Below, one piece after another: positions 9,150-16,795 of a stretch of 54,979 nucleotides of DNA. The stretch covers positions 1 through 54,979 of the forward strand of contig JAPLEB010000101.1 in NCBI GenBank assembly GCA_026391555.1. Direction: 5' to 3'. The stretch is from Bacteroidia bacterium (lineage in GTDB: Bacteria; Bacteroidota; Bacteroidia; Bacteroidales; VadinHA17). Position 1 is the stretch's first letter; every line of letters starts with the position of its first letter. The notes under the pieces were generated by a model, which searched no databases, was not told where the DNA came from, and saw only the letters and a program-made list of their open reading frames with translations. Made by a program: the position numbers and the translations under genes.

Positions 9150-9296
9150 TTTCTGAAAATGGTTAAAAGTTTAGAATTAATGATCTGAAATCAGAAATTT
9201 GAATTCAGTAATAGTTGTTTTAATTTTGAAAGTACCTGGAAACAAATAGATAGGATAATTACTTATCCGCCGATTACTAAAGAATAGTAAAAATGA

Positions 9297-9689
9297 TCAA
9301 CCTAACGAAGGGGGAGCTCTTAAAGAAGATAATTCGAGAAGATAAGGGTCGGTGAATGGTTCCCTAATATCAAAAATTGTAATCAGGCGTATCTGTAATC
9401 CAAAAACATAAGTATCAGGGAAGCTACTGAATGACAGATTATTAGATTGAACATTCTTTTTCAGAACGAATGTAATAGCCTTTTCTGAAGCAAGGTCATT
9501 AAATGCATGGCAATGAACCGGAAACCCGGGATGATGTTCTGAATTACCATTTGAGGCCGGACAAGATTCTTCCAGACTGGCAAAAGATTCCACAAGGTGG
9601 TGATCATGAGGAACTAAAAGATGAGCGCAAATGGCCAGAACTGCAAGCCATAAGAAAAAACCAGGAATATTTTTAATAATCTTCTTCAT
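9297..9689 (-). CDS. Small membrane-anchored His-rich protein of the metal efflux operon
   Basis: A 130-residue protein with an N-terminal hydrophobic helix (about residues 10-25) and probable metal ligands just outside the membrane: HDHH (28-31), Cys43, EHH (51-53) and HCH (59-61). The C-terminus ends in RAPPSLG, a Pro-rich ending seen in small proteins that accompany Cus-type pumps in Bacteroidota. It lies first in the efflux operon, 147 bp ahead of the pump. A role in metal sensing or delivery is inferred. I start at 9689 rather than the ATG at 9722, because the longer start falls on the -7 promoter box. Confidence 0.7.
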   Translation of the reverse strand: MKKIIKNIPGFFLWLAVLAICAHLLVPHDHHLVESFASLEESCPASNGNSEHHPGFPVHCHAFNDLASEKAITFVLKKNVQSNNLSFSSFPDTYVFGLQIRLITIFDIREPFTDPYLLELSSLRAPPSLG

Positions 9690-9719
9690 AATATAAAAGC
9701 TTTGAAGCTTTTCAGTCAG

Positions 9720-9773
9720 CAAATATAATCATTAAATTAATTCAAATGAATTGCAAAGTTGCTAATTGCAATT
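9720..9773 (-). promoter_or_regulatory. Metal efflux promoter with TTGCAA inverted repeat
   Basis: On the minus strand TATATTTG (9727-9720) is an exact Bacteroidota -7 box. Upstream, at 9749-9773, AATTGCAA and TTGCAATT form a perfect 8-bp inverted repeat with a 9-bp spacer, flanked by partial TTCAAA/TTTGAA arms. The position around -30 to -60 suits an operator of a metal-responsive repressor or activator. No regulator gene is adjacent. Confidence 0.5.
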
Positions 9774-9893
9774 TGAACAAATACCTTCTTTACCTGTATA
9801 AAGAAACAAAAGGTTAAATACCGGTTATGATAATTCAGATAAATTAATTTTTGATAATTTTATTCTTAATATGATTAAGACAAAAGACAAAAG

Positions 9894-10550
9894 TTGAATC
9901 AGCTAATTACTACCTCCGACGGTTCGCATACTATCTTTGTTCCTGAACTCAATGAACACTACCATTCTATTCATGGAGCGGTTCAGGAATCAAAGTTCAT
10001 ATTCATCAATAATGGTTTCGATTTTTGTAAAGCTGATCCCCTGAATATTTACGAGGTCGGGTTCGGTACCGGCCTAAATGCACTTCTGACTGCTATAAAA
10101 AGCAGCGCTGGTGCGCGAGAAGTTAATTACACCTCGATCGAAAAATATCCTCTCGATGAAAATATTATCAGTTCACTGAATCATCATCATTTTACAGGAA
10201 AAGCGGGTAAAGAGATCTTTAATTCAATCCATTCATCGCCGTGGAATATCAGTGTTAATATCTGCAAGAATTTTAATCTTAAAAAAATTAAAGGAGATTT
10301 TACAGTTGAACCTCCTTCGGGCAGGTATGATCTTATATATTTCGATGCTTTCGGACCTGAAAAACAACCTGAAATGTGGACACGGGAAATGTTCTCGGAA
10401 ATTGCAGCCGCCACGAATAAAAATGGGGTACTGGTAACCTATTCAGCCAAGGGTGAAGTGAAAAGAAATCTTAAGACTTGCGGGTTTGAGGTGACTCTTC
10501 TTCCGGGACCTCCCGGGAAAAGACAAATAATCAGAGCAGTAAAAAATTAA
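9894..10550 (+). CDS. mnmD: tRNA U34 methyltransferase, MnmD (MnmC methyltransferase domain)
   Basis: A 218-residue stand-alone SAM-dependent methyltransferase of the DUF752/MnmC N-terminal family. It should convert nm5s2U to mnm5s2U at the tRNA wobble position. The N-terminus TSDGSHTIFVPELNEHYHS and ESKFIFI are typical; the SAM loop is EVGFGTGLNALL (GFGTG 56-60), and the catalytic-site strand is DLIYFDAFGPEKQPEMW (Asp151). The FAD oxidase half of E. coli MnmC is absent, as in many non-proteobacteria. The start is TTG: no in-frame ATG exists between the upstream stop at 9876 and the conserved N-terminus. Confidence 0.85.
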   Translation: MNQLITTSDGSHTIFVPELNEHYHSIHGAVQESKFIFINNGFDFCKADPLNIYEVGFGTGLNALLTAIKSSAGAREVNYTSIEKYPLDENIISSLNHHHFTGKAGKEIFNSIHSSPWNISVNICKNFNLKKIKGDFTVEPPSGRYDLIYFDAFGPEKQPEMWTREMFSEIAAATNKNGVLVTYSAKGEVKRNLKTCGFEVTLLPGPPGKRQIIRAVKN

Positions 10551-10619
10551 AAAAAAATTCACGATGGCTTTTTTACTTTCCCCAAAGTGTTATCTTAGCG
10601 GAAATTTAAAAATTTAAAA

Positions 10620-11342
10620 ATGTATCGTATGAAAATCAAGGGATTAATTGTTCTGATAGGTGTAATAACCTTAATGCTTGGCTCTTGTGCAAAGAGTTCT
10701 TTTAAAAATGCAAAACTTAAAAGTAAAGAAGATTCACTATCTTATGCTTTCGGTGTTGTAAATTATAACGCCCTGATGCAAGATAGTCTTATGCTCGATC
10801 CGATGATTGTTGCAAAAGCAATGCTCGACGGAAAAGATGGAAAATCATTAATGGCCGATGATATTGCCCGTTCATTTATAATGGGGTTTATAAGCCAGCG
10901 TGAGGCCTCGAAGGCTGAAAAACAGGCAGAACTGAATAAGGAAACTTATAAAGAATATGTTGCTCAAAATGAAGCATTTCTTGCCAGTAATAAAGAAAAG
11001 TCCGGAGTTACTGTCACCCCCAGCGGTCTGCAATACGAGGTAATAAAAATGGGAACGGGCCCTAAGCCAACTGCTGAAAGTACCGTAAAAGTTCATTATG
11101 TTGGAACACTTATTGATGGCACTGAATTCGACTCTTCAGTTAAAAGAAATGAACCGGCTCAATTTCCGGTTTCAGGTGTGATACCAGGTTGGACAGAAGC
11201 TTTACAGCTGATGCCTGTTGGTTCGAAGTTTAAACTTTGTATTCCGCAATCAATTGCTTATGGAGCAAGTGGTGCAGGAGATGTTATTAAACCTTATTCG
11301 ACACTGATCTTTGAAGTGGAGCTTCTCGAAATTATTAAATAA
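10620..11342 (+). CDS. FKBP-type peptidyl-prolyl isomerase lipoprotein
   Basis: A 240-residue envelope foldase. A lipoprotein signal ends in MLGSC (Cys23). An FKBP N-terminal dimerisation domain (about 35-120, starting KEDSLSYAFGVVNY) is joined by a helix to a C-terminal FKBP domain (about 130-240) with VTVTPSGLQYEVIKMGTGPKP and VKVHYVGTLIDGTEFDSS, as in Mip/FkpA. It likely assists folding of exported proteins. The cyclophilin gene begins one base after its stop, so two proline isomerases of different fold are co-expressed. A near-match -7 box (TATCTTAG, 10591-10598) lies upstream. An alternative ATG at 10629 would remove only three residues. Confidence 0.9.
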   Translation: MYRMKIKGLIVLIGVITLMLGSCAKSSFKNAKLKSKEDSLSYAFGVVNYNALMQDSLMLDPMIVAKAMLDGKDGKSLMADDIARSFIMGFISQREASKAEKQAELNKETYKEYVAQNEAFLASNKEKSGVTVTPSGLQYEVIKMGTGPKPTAESTVKVHYVGTLIDGTEFDSSVKRNEPAQFPVSGVIPGWTEALQLMPVGSKFKLCIPQSIAYGASGAGDVIKPYSTLIFEVELLEIIK

Positions 11343-11343
11343 C

Positions 11344-11802
11344 ATGACTACGGCAGAAATACAAACTCCAAAAGGCATTATGAAGGTCAGCTTCTTTGAA
11401 GATGACGCTCCTGTTACTGTGGAAAATTTTATTGCGCTTTCGAAAAAAGGGTTCTATGACGGGCTTGCTTTTCACAGGGTTATTCCTGATTTTGTTATTC
11501 AGGGAGGATGTCCGCTTTCTAAAGATATGAGCGATCCTAAAGTTGGTGCCGGCGGCCCCGGGTATAAAATCAATTGTGAACTGACAGGAGGTAACCAATA
11601 CCACGACAGAGGGGTTTTATCAATGGCACATGCCGGAAGAAACACCGGGGGATCACAGTTTTTTATTTGCCACAGCCGTAACAACACAAAGCACCTTGAC
11701 AGACAACATACTTGTTTCGGAAAAGTCTTTGAAGGACTGGATGTTATAGATAAAATCCGTCAGGGCGATAAAATTGAAAAAATTATTATTCACGAAGAAT
11801 AG
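11344..11802 (+). CDS. Cyclophilin-type peptidyl-prolyl isomerase
   Basis: A 152-residue cyclophilin without a signal peptide, so probably cytosolic. Active-site residues are present: Arg45, Phe50 and Gln53 in FHRVIPDFVIQGG, Gln105-Phe106-Phe107 in GSQFFICHS, and His122 in LDRQHTCFGKV. The length matches the small bacterial PpiB class. The ATG at 11344 follows the FKBP stop by one base; an in-frame upstream ATG (11311) lies within the FKBP gene and is rejected. It is the second gene of a three-gene operon with the FKBP lipoprotein and the DUF3127 gene. Confidence 0.92.
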   Translation: MTTAEIQTPKGIMKVSFFEDDAPVTVENFIALSKKGFYDGLAFHRVIPDFVIQGGCPLSKDMSDPKVGAGGPGYKINCELTGGNQYHDRGVLSMAHAGRNTGGSQFFICHSRNNTKHLDRQHTCFGKVFEGLDVIDKIRQGDKIEKIIIHEE

Positions 11803-11808
11803 ACTGAA

Positions 11809-12189
11809 ATGGCATTTGAAATTTCCGGAAAAGTTATCGACATATCTCCTGTCAATCAGGTTAGTGACAAATTTAAGAAACGGGAGTTTGTGATTGAGAA
11901 GAAAGAGACTGGAGGAACTGCTGTCTTTATTGACTACATCAAGTTTCAGCTGATACAGGATAAATGTGACCTTATCAATGAATCGTTTTTAAACGAAGAT
12001 ATTAAGATATGGTTCAACATCAAGGGTAACAAATGGGAACGCGAGGGTAAAATAAACTATTTTACAAACCTGGATGCCTGGAAAATTGAAAAAATTTCAC
12101 CACAGGGAAGAGATCAGAATGTTCCGGCACATACAACTCTGGAGGATATTCCACCTGAAAATGATGAGTTAAACGATCTTCCGTTTTGA
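11809..12189 (+). CDS. DUF3127 protein with SSB-like C-terminal tip
   Basis: A 126-residue protein of the DUF3127 family, widespread in Bacteroidota. The N-terminal part (MAFEISGKVIDISP, then KKREFVIEK, then IKFQLIQDK and IKIWFNIKG) has the strand pattern of an OB-fold. The C-terminal 15 residues are acidic and end in NDLPF, very like the protein-interaction tip of single-stranded DNA-binding protein. This suggests a DNA- or nucleoprotein-associated role, but no function is established here. It starts 6 bp after the cyclophilin stop and is followed by a strong terminator. Confidence 0.75.
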   Translation: MAFEISGKVIDISPVNQVSDKFKKREFVIEKKETGGTAVFIDYIKFQLIQDKCDLINESFLNEDIKIWFNIKGNKWEREGKINYFTNLDAWKIEKISPQGRDQNVPAHTTLEDIPPENDELNDLPF

Positions 12190-12205
12190 AAAGAAAATAA
12201 CATTT

Positions 12206-12238
12206 AAAAGGCTGTCTAAATATTGGACAGCCTTTTTT
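12206..12238 (+). terminator. Rho-independent terminator after the FKBP-cyclophilin-DUF3127 operon
   Basis: A perfect 11-bp stem (AAAAGGCTGTC at 12206-12216 with GACAGCCTTTT at 12226-12236) encloses a 9-nt loop and is followed by further Ts. It lies 17 bp after the DUF3127 stop. Confidence 0.9.
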
Positions 12239-12402
12239 AAATACCATGCCACCTCCCCCTGACGCTTTGGTCAGGATACTCCTATTTTGTATATATTAGA
12301 AATCGTCTGAAATTATGAGAATAAGTGCTATCTTTCACTTATCAAAAAACAATTATTTTTAATTAGTATATTACTGTATATAAACATATTAGCATTTCAG
12401 AC

Positions 12403-15400
12403 ATGATCCTCTTTTTCGAAAACAGTTCCAAAAATCTAATTGCAGTCGGAACCACAGAAAAGCTACCAGAAATTGATATTGAAAAGCTTTGCTGGCTCTT
12501 TGGCAGTGCTAATTTACTTTCCGGGGATAAAATGGAAGGTACCTTTGTGGGCCCAAGAAAAGAGATGATTACACCGTGGAGCACAAATGCTGTTGAGATA
12601 ACCCAGAATATGGGAATCGCGGGAATAAAGCGAATTGAAGAGTTTCATGCAACTACTTCCAAAAAGCCTCACTTCGACCCAATGCTTCAGTCATTTTACA
12701 AAGGACTTGATCAGAGCATCTTCACTATTGACAAACTGCCTGACCCTGTTTTTTTCTTAGATGATATTAAAGCATACAATCTCAAAGAAGGACTTGCTCT
12801 CAATGACGATGAGATAGGTTACCTTGATAAATTAAGTAAGTCAATCGGACGAAAACTAACCGACAGTGAGGTTTTTGGTTTTTCGCAGGTTAATTCCGAA
12901 CACTGCCGTCATAAAATCTTTAATGGGACCTTAATTCTTTCCGGTGAAGAAAAGAAGGCAACTCTATTTCAAATGATAAAGGAGACAACAAAAGTCAATC
13001 CCAACAAGGTTGTCTCGGCTTATAAGGATAACTGCGCATTCTTACAGGGACCGGTAGTGGAGCAGTTTGCCCCTGCCACACAGGACAAACCTGATTTTTT
13101 CAACATAAAAGACTATGAATCTGTCCTTTCCCTGAAGGCAGAAACACATAATTTTCCAACCACCGTTGAACCTTTCAACGGCGCGGCAACCGGCACTGGA
13201 GGCGAGATACGGGATCGTATTGCAGGAGGAAAGGGAGCTTTTCCAATAGCCGGGACTGCAGTATACATGACATCGTATCCACGGCCCGATGGTGACCGCC
13301 CGTGGGAAAAAGCCACAAAGCCAAGGCCATGGCTTTATCAGACTCCTGAAGATATTTTGATAAAAGCATCAAACGGAGCAAGCGATTTTGGCAATAAATT
13401 CGGGCAACCTCTTATTTGCGGTTCAGTTTTTACCTTCGAACATTTTGAGAATCTTAAAAAGTTCGGATATGATAAGGTAATTATGCTTGCCGGTGGTATC
13501 GGCATAGGTAAAAAGAAGGATAGTGAGAAGGACATTCCGGAAAAAGGCGATCTTATTGTACTGCTTGGAGGTGATAATTACAGGATAGGAATGGGTGGAG
13601 GCGCTGTTTCGTCGGTCGATACAGGAAAATTCGACAGCTCGATTGAGCTTAATGCAGTACAGAGGGCAAATCCAGAGATGCAGAAAAGAGTTTATAATGC
13701 AATAAGGGCCTTAAGTGAACTTGATAATAATCCTGTGGTTTCTATTCATGACCATGGCGCAGGCGGGCATCTCAACTGTCTGTCGGAACTGGTTGAGGCA
13801 ACCGGAGGTAAAATAGATATCAGCAAATTACCAATAGGAGACACCACCTTGTCGGCCCGGGAGATTATAGGTAATGAGTCCCAGGAACGTATGGGGCTGG
13901 TAATGAAAAAAACAGATATTGATACTTTGAGAAAAATTGCCGAAAGGGAAAGAGCTCCGTTTTATATTATTGGTGAAGTAACAGGAGATATGCAGTTTAC
14001 TCTCGAGAATCCATTAACAGGAGAAAAGCCTATTGACATAGCACTTGCATCACTCTTTGGTGACCCGCCAAAAACAATAATGAACGATATAACTGTTGAA
14101 AACGGTTACAGGAAACTGGAATATTCTATACAAAATATACACGAGTATGCTGAGCAGGTTCTTCAGATTGAGGAAGTTGCCTGCAAAGACTGGCTTACCA
14201 ATAAAGTTGACCGGTCAGTTACGGGGCGGATTGCAAAACAACAATGCGCGGGCCCTCTACAGTTACCGTTAAATAATTCTGGAGCTATCGCGCTTGACTA
14301 CAGGGGGAAAAAGGGTATGGCAACTTCTATCGGGCATGCTCCTGCAGCAGGTCTCGTCGATCCAGCAGCCGGTTCATTACTCTCTATTGCAGAGGCTCTT
14401 ACCAATATTATATGGGCTCCCCTTACCAATAAGTTAAAAAGTGTATCACTTTCCGCTAACTGGATGTGGCCATGTAAAAATCCAGGTGAGGATGCAAGGC
14501 TTTACTCGGCTGTTAAGGCAGCCAGCGATTTTGCGATAGCTCTCGGAATCAATATTCCAACAGGAAAGGACAGCCTGTCGATGACCCAGAAATACAGAGA
14601 TCAGGTTGTTTTCTCACCCGGAACAGTAATAATCTCTGCATCAGGTGAAATAAATGATATCAGGAAGATTATTGAACCGGTAATTGTAAACAACCCTTAC
14701 ACGAGTCTTCTTTATATTGATATGAGTCGCGATGCCTTTAAACCGGGAGGCAGCAGTTTAGCGCAGATTCTCAACAAGCTTGGCGAAGAAGTTCCTACCG
14801 TTAAGGACCCTGCCTATTTTAAAGAGGTATTCGATGTAATCCAGAACTTGATACTTAATAATAAAATTCTTTCGGGGCATGATATATCGGCAGGCGGAAT
14901 GTTAACTACTCTTCTCGAAATGTGCTTCTCAAACACCTCCGGTGGAATAACTGTCAACCTGTCGGCACTGGATGAAAGAGATATTGTAAAGATACTTTTC
15001 AGCCAGAACCCGGGAATAATAATACAGGTAAAAGATGAAGGTGAGATAGCTGAAATTCTTCTGGAAAGTGGAATCACCTATTTTGCTATCGGACACCCGG
15101 TAGAAGAAAGAACGTTGTTTGTGACAAATGATAATAATACTATAACATTCGATATTGATCAGCTTCGTGATAAATGGTTCCGTACCTCTTATCTTCTCGA
15201 TCGCCGGCAGTGCGGACCAAAACTTGCACTTGAGCGGTTTGAAAATTATAAAAAACATGAACTGAATATCAATATCCCTGATTTCTCAGGAACCTTTAAA
15301 TCACTTGGAATAACACCTGAAAGAAGGAAGAAAACCGGCATAAGGGCAGCAATAATCAGGGAAAAAGGAGTTAACGGAGACAGGGAAATGGCTTACGCCC

Positions 15401-16098
15401 TTTATCTTGCCGGCTTTGACGTTAAGGATGTTCATATGACTGATCTCATTGCCGGAAGAGAAACACTTGAAGAGATACGCATGATTGTTTTTGTCGGTGG
15501 ATTTTCAAATTCTGACGTTCTCGGTTCGGCCAAGGGCTGGGCGGGAGCATTCAGATACAATGAAAAAGCAAGAATTGCCCTGGAAAATTTTTACAAAAGA
15601 CCCGATACTCTTTCACTTGGCGTATGTAACGGATGTCAGCTGATGGTGGAGCTGGGTATGATATTTCCACAACATGAAGAGAAGCCCAAACTCCTTCTCA
15701 ATGAGTCACATAAATTTGAATCAGGCTTTATCGGGGTTAAGGTTTTAAAGAATAATTCAGTGATGCTTGGAAATATGTCGGGTATGGAACTGGGTATATG
15801 GGTAGCTCATGGAGAGGGTAAATTCAGTTTACCATATCATGAAAGCAAGTATCAGATTCCCTTAAAATTCAGCATGGATACCTATCCGGCTAATCCAAAC
15901 GGGTCAGATTATGATGTTGCAGGGTTATGTTCAGAAGACGGTCGTCACCTGGTGATGATGCCACATCTTGAACGTTCATATTTTCCCTGGCAGTGCGGTT
16001 ATTATCCTGCCGGCAGAAAAAATGATGACGTTACACCATGGATAAAAGCATTTATTAATGCAAGAGAATGGATTGGATCAGCGGGTAACCGGGGTTAA
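12403..16098 (+). CDS. purL: Phosphoribosylformylglycinamidine synthase, single-chain
   Basis: A 1231-residue large-type FGAM synthase (step four of purine synthesis), cytosolic. It carries the N-terminal linker, two AIR-synthase-like halves and a C-terminal class I glutaminase. Signatures seen are FSQVNSEHCRHKIF (about 160-173), ETHNFPTTVEPFNGAATGTGGEIRD, the VSIHDHGAGG and SGHDISAGGM repeats, and the glutaminase nucleophile in LGVCNGCQLM (Cys near 1075) with LERSYFPWQ near the end. No separate PurQ or PurS is needed. The start MILFFENSS matches other Bacteroidota PurL proteins. The last 21 bp overlap a convergent lipoprotein gene. Confidence 0.97.
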   Translation: MILFFENSSKNLIAVGTTEKLPEIDIEKLCWLFGSANLLSGDKMEGTFVGPRKEMITPWSTNAVEITQNMGIAGIKRIEEFHATTSKKPHFDPMLQSFYKGLDQSIFTIDKLPDPVFFLDDIKAYNLKEGLALNDDEIGYLDKLSKSIGRKLTDSEVFGFSQVNSEHCRHKIFNGTLILSGEEKKATLFQMIKETTKVNPNKVVSAYKDNCAFLQGPVVEQFAPATQDKPDFFNIKDYESVLSLKAETHNFPTTVEPFNGAATGTGGEIRDRIAGGKGAFPIAGTAVYMTSYPRPDGDRPWEKATKPRPWLYQTPEDILIKASNGASDFGNKFGQPLICGSVFTFEHFENLKKFGYDKVIMLAGGIGIGKKKDSEKDIPEKGDLIVLLGGDNYRIGMGGGAVSSVDTGKFDSSIELNAVQRANPEMQKRVYNAIRALSELDNNPVVSIHDHGAGGHLNCLSELVEATGGKIDISKLPIGDTTLSAREIIGNESQERMGLVMKKTDIDTLRKIAERERAPFYIIGEVTGDMQFTLENPLTGEKPIDIALASLFGDPPKTIMNDITVENGYRKLEYSIQNIHEYAEQVLQIEEVACKDWLTNKVDRSVTGRIAKQQCAGPLQLPLNNSGAIALDYRGKKGMATSIGHAPAAGLVDPAAGSLLSIAEALTNIIWAPLTNKLKSVSLSANWMWPCKNPGEDARLYSAVKAASDFAIALGINIPTGKDSLSMTQKYRDQVVFSPGTVIISASGEINDIRKIIEPVIVNNPYTSLLYIDMSRDAFKPGGSSLAQILNKLGEEVPTVKDPAYFKEVFDVIQNLILNNKILSGHDISAGGMLTTLLEMCFSNTSGGITVNLSALDERDIVKILFSQNPGIIIQVKDEGEIAEILLESGITYFAIGHPVEERTLFVTNDNNTITFDIDQLRDKWFRTSYLLDRRQCGPKLALERFENYKKHELNINIPDFSGTFKSLGITPERRKKTGIRAAIIREKGVNGDREMAYALYLAGFDVKDVHMTDLIAGRETLEEIRMIVFVGGFSNSDVLGSAKGWAGAFRYNEKARIALENFYKRPDTLSLGVCNGCQLMVELGMIFPQHEEKPKLLLNESHKFESGFIGVKVLKNNSVMLGNMSGMELGIWVAHGEGKFSLPYHESKYQIPLKFSMDTYPANPNGSDYDVAGLCSEDGRHLVMMPHLERSYFPWQCGYYPAGRKNDDVTPWIKAFINAREWIGSAGNRG

Positions 16099-16629
16099 AA
16101 AAATTGATAATAGTTTTGTATTTTCATCTATTGAATAATCATCATTCTTATAATCCTTTGGAACGATTTTCTCACTGATCACCTGGATATTGTAAAGGCC
16201 GGTGTCCTGAATAAAAAGGGAACCCATAAAAGAATCAGCCCTGAAATACGGGTAAATTACATCGCTTGAATTTTGAATTATTCTATCACATTCAGGGTTA
16301 GCCACAAGTCGGTTGTCATGAATATTTAGCCTCACCGAATTCTTATATTGAAGGTCAGTCGTGTCTGTAGTAGCACTAGACAACCATACATTAAAACGTC
16401 CTGATTTCGAAACCACAACATTCCATTCGGCGGTGTTGCTGGAGGGGTGTACCATGTCGCTGTAACATTCTGCTTTATCAACTTTTAATGAAATAGTTCC
16501 GTCTTTCTGCTGTAATATCTTATTTTGAACCCTATTGTTTTCCGTCTCTTTCTGTTCACCACTATTTTTACACGAATAAGATAAGTTGACCCCAATCACA
16601 ATCAACAACATAAATAATTTTCTGCTCAT
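16078..16629 (-). CDS. Hypothetical lipoprotein
   Basis: A 183-residue protein with a signal ending near VNLSYSC (Cys20) and a polar linker, so a likely lipoprotein. The rest (about 45-165) is a beta-rich sandwich-like domain (TISLKVDKAECYSDM, then EWNVVVSKSGRFNVWLSSATTDT, then GLYNIQVISEKI), similar in style to carbohydrate-binding or appendage domains of Bacteroidota envelope proteins. I do not recognise the family. Its 3' end lies inside the end of purL on the other strand (21 bp), and it has no obvious operon partner. Confidence 0.7.
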   Translation of the reverse strand: MSRKLFMLLIVIGVNLSYSCKNSGEQKETENNRVQNKILQQKDGTISLKVDKAECYSDMVHPSSNTAEWNVVVSKSGRFNVWLSSATTDTTDLQYKNSVRLNIHDNRLVANPECDRIIQNSSDVIYPYFRADSFMGSLFIQDTGLYNIQVISEKIVPKDYKNDDYSIDENTKLLSIFLTPVTR

Positions 16630-16795
16630 TTTCCGGAATATTTCTTTATTAAATTAATTGTCTTTATAACGTTGTAAAAACAATTTCAGTATATGATTTA
16701 TTTGAAACGGCAAATTAAGTCCAAATATTTCAATAATAAAAGAAAAGTTGAAAAGATAATCAGTTTGCCTTGTACTTGGTGCATGGTGCTTCAGA

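Noticed and set aside
12241-12402. Purine riboswitch searched for before purL
   Set aside because: No conserved aptamer core or matching stems could be recognised in this AT-rich leader.
16630-16795. Possible gene or RNA in the gap between the lipoprotein and the Hdr operon end
   Set aside because: Only AT-rich sequence with a short TTGTACTTGGTGCATGGTG word is seen; nothing supports a gene.
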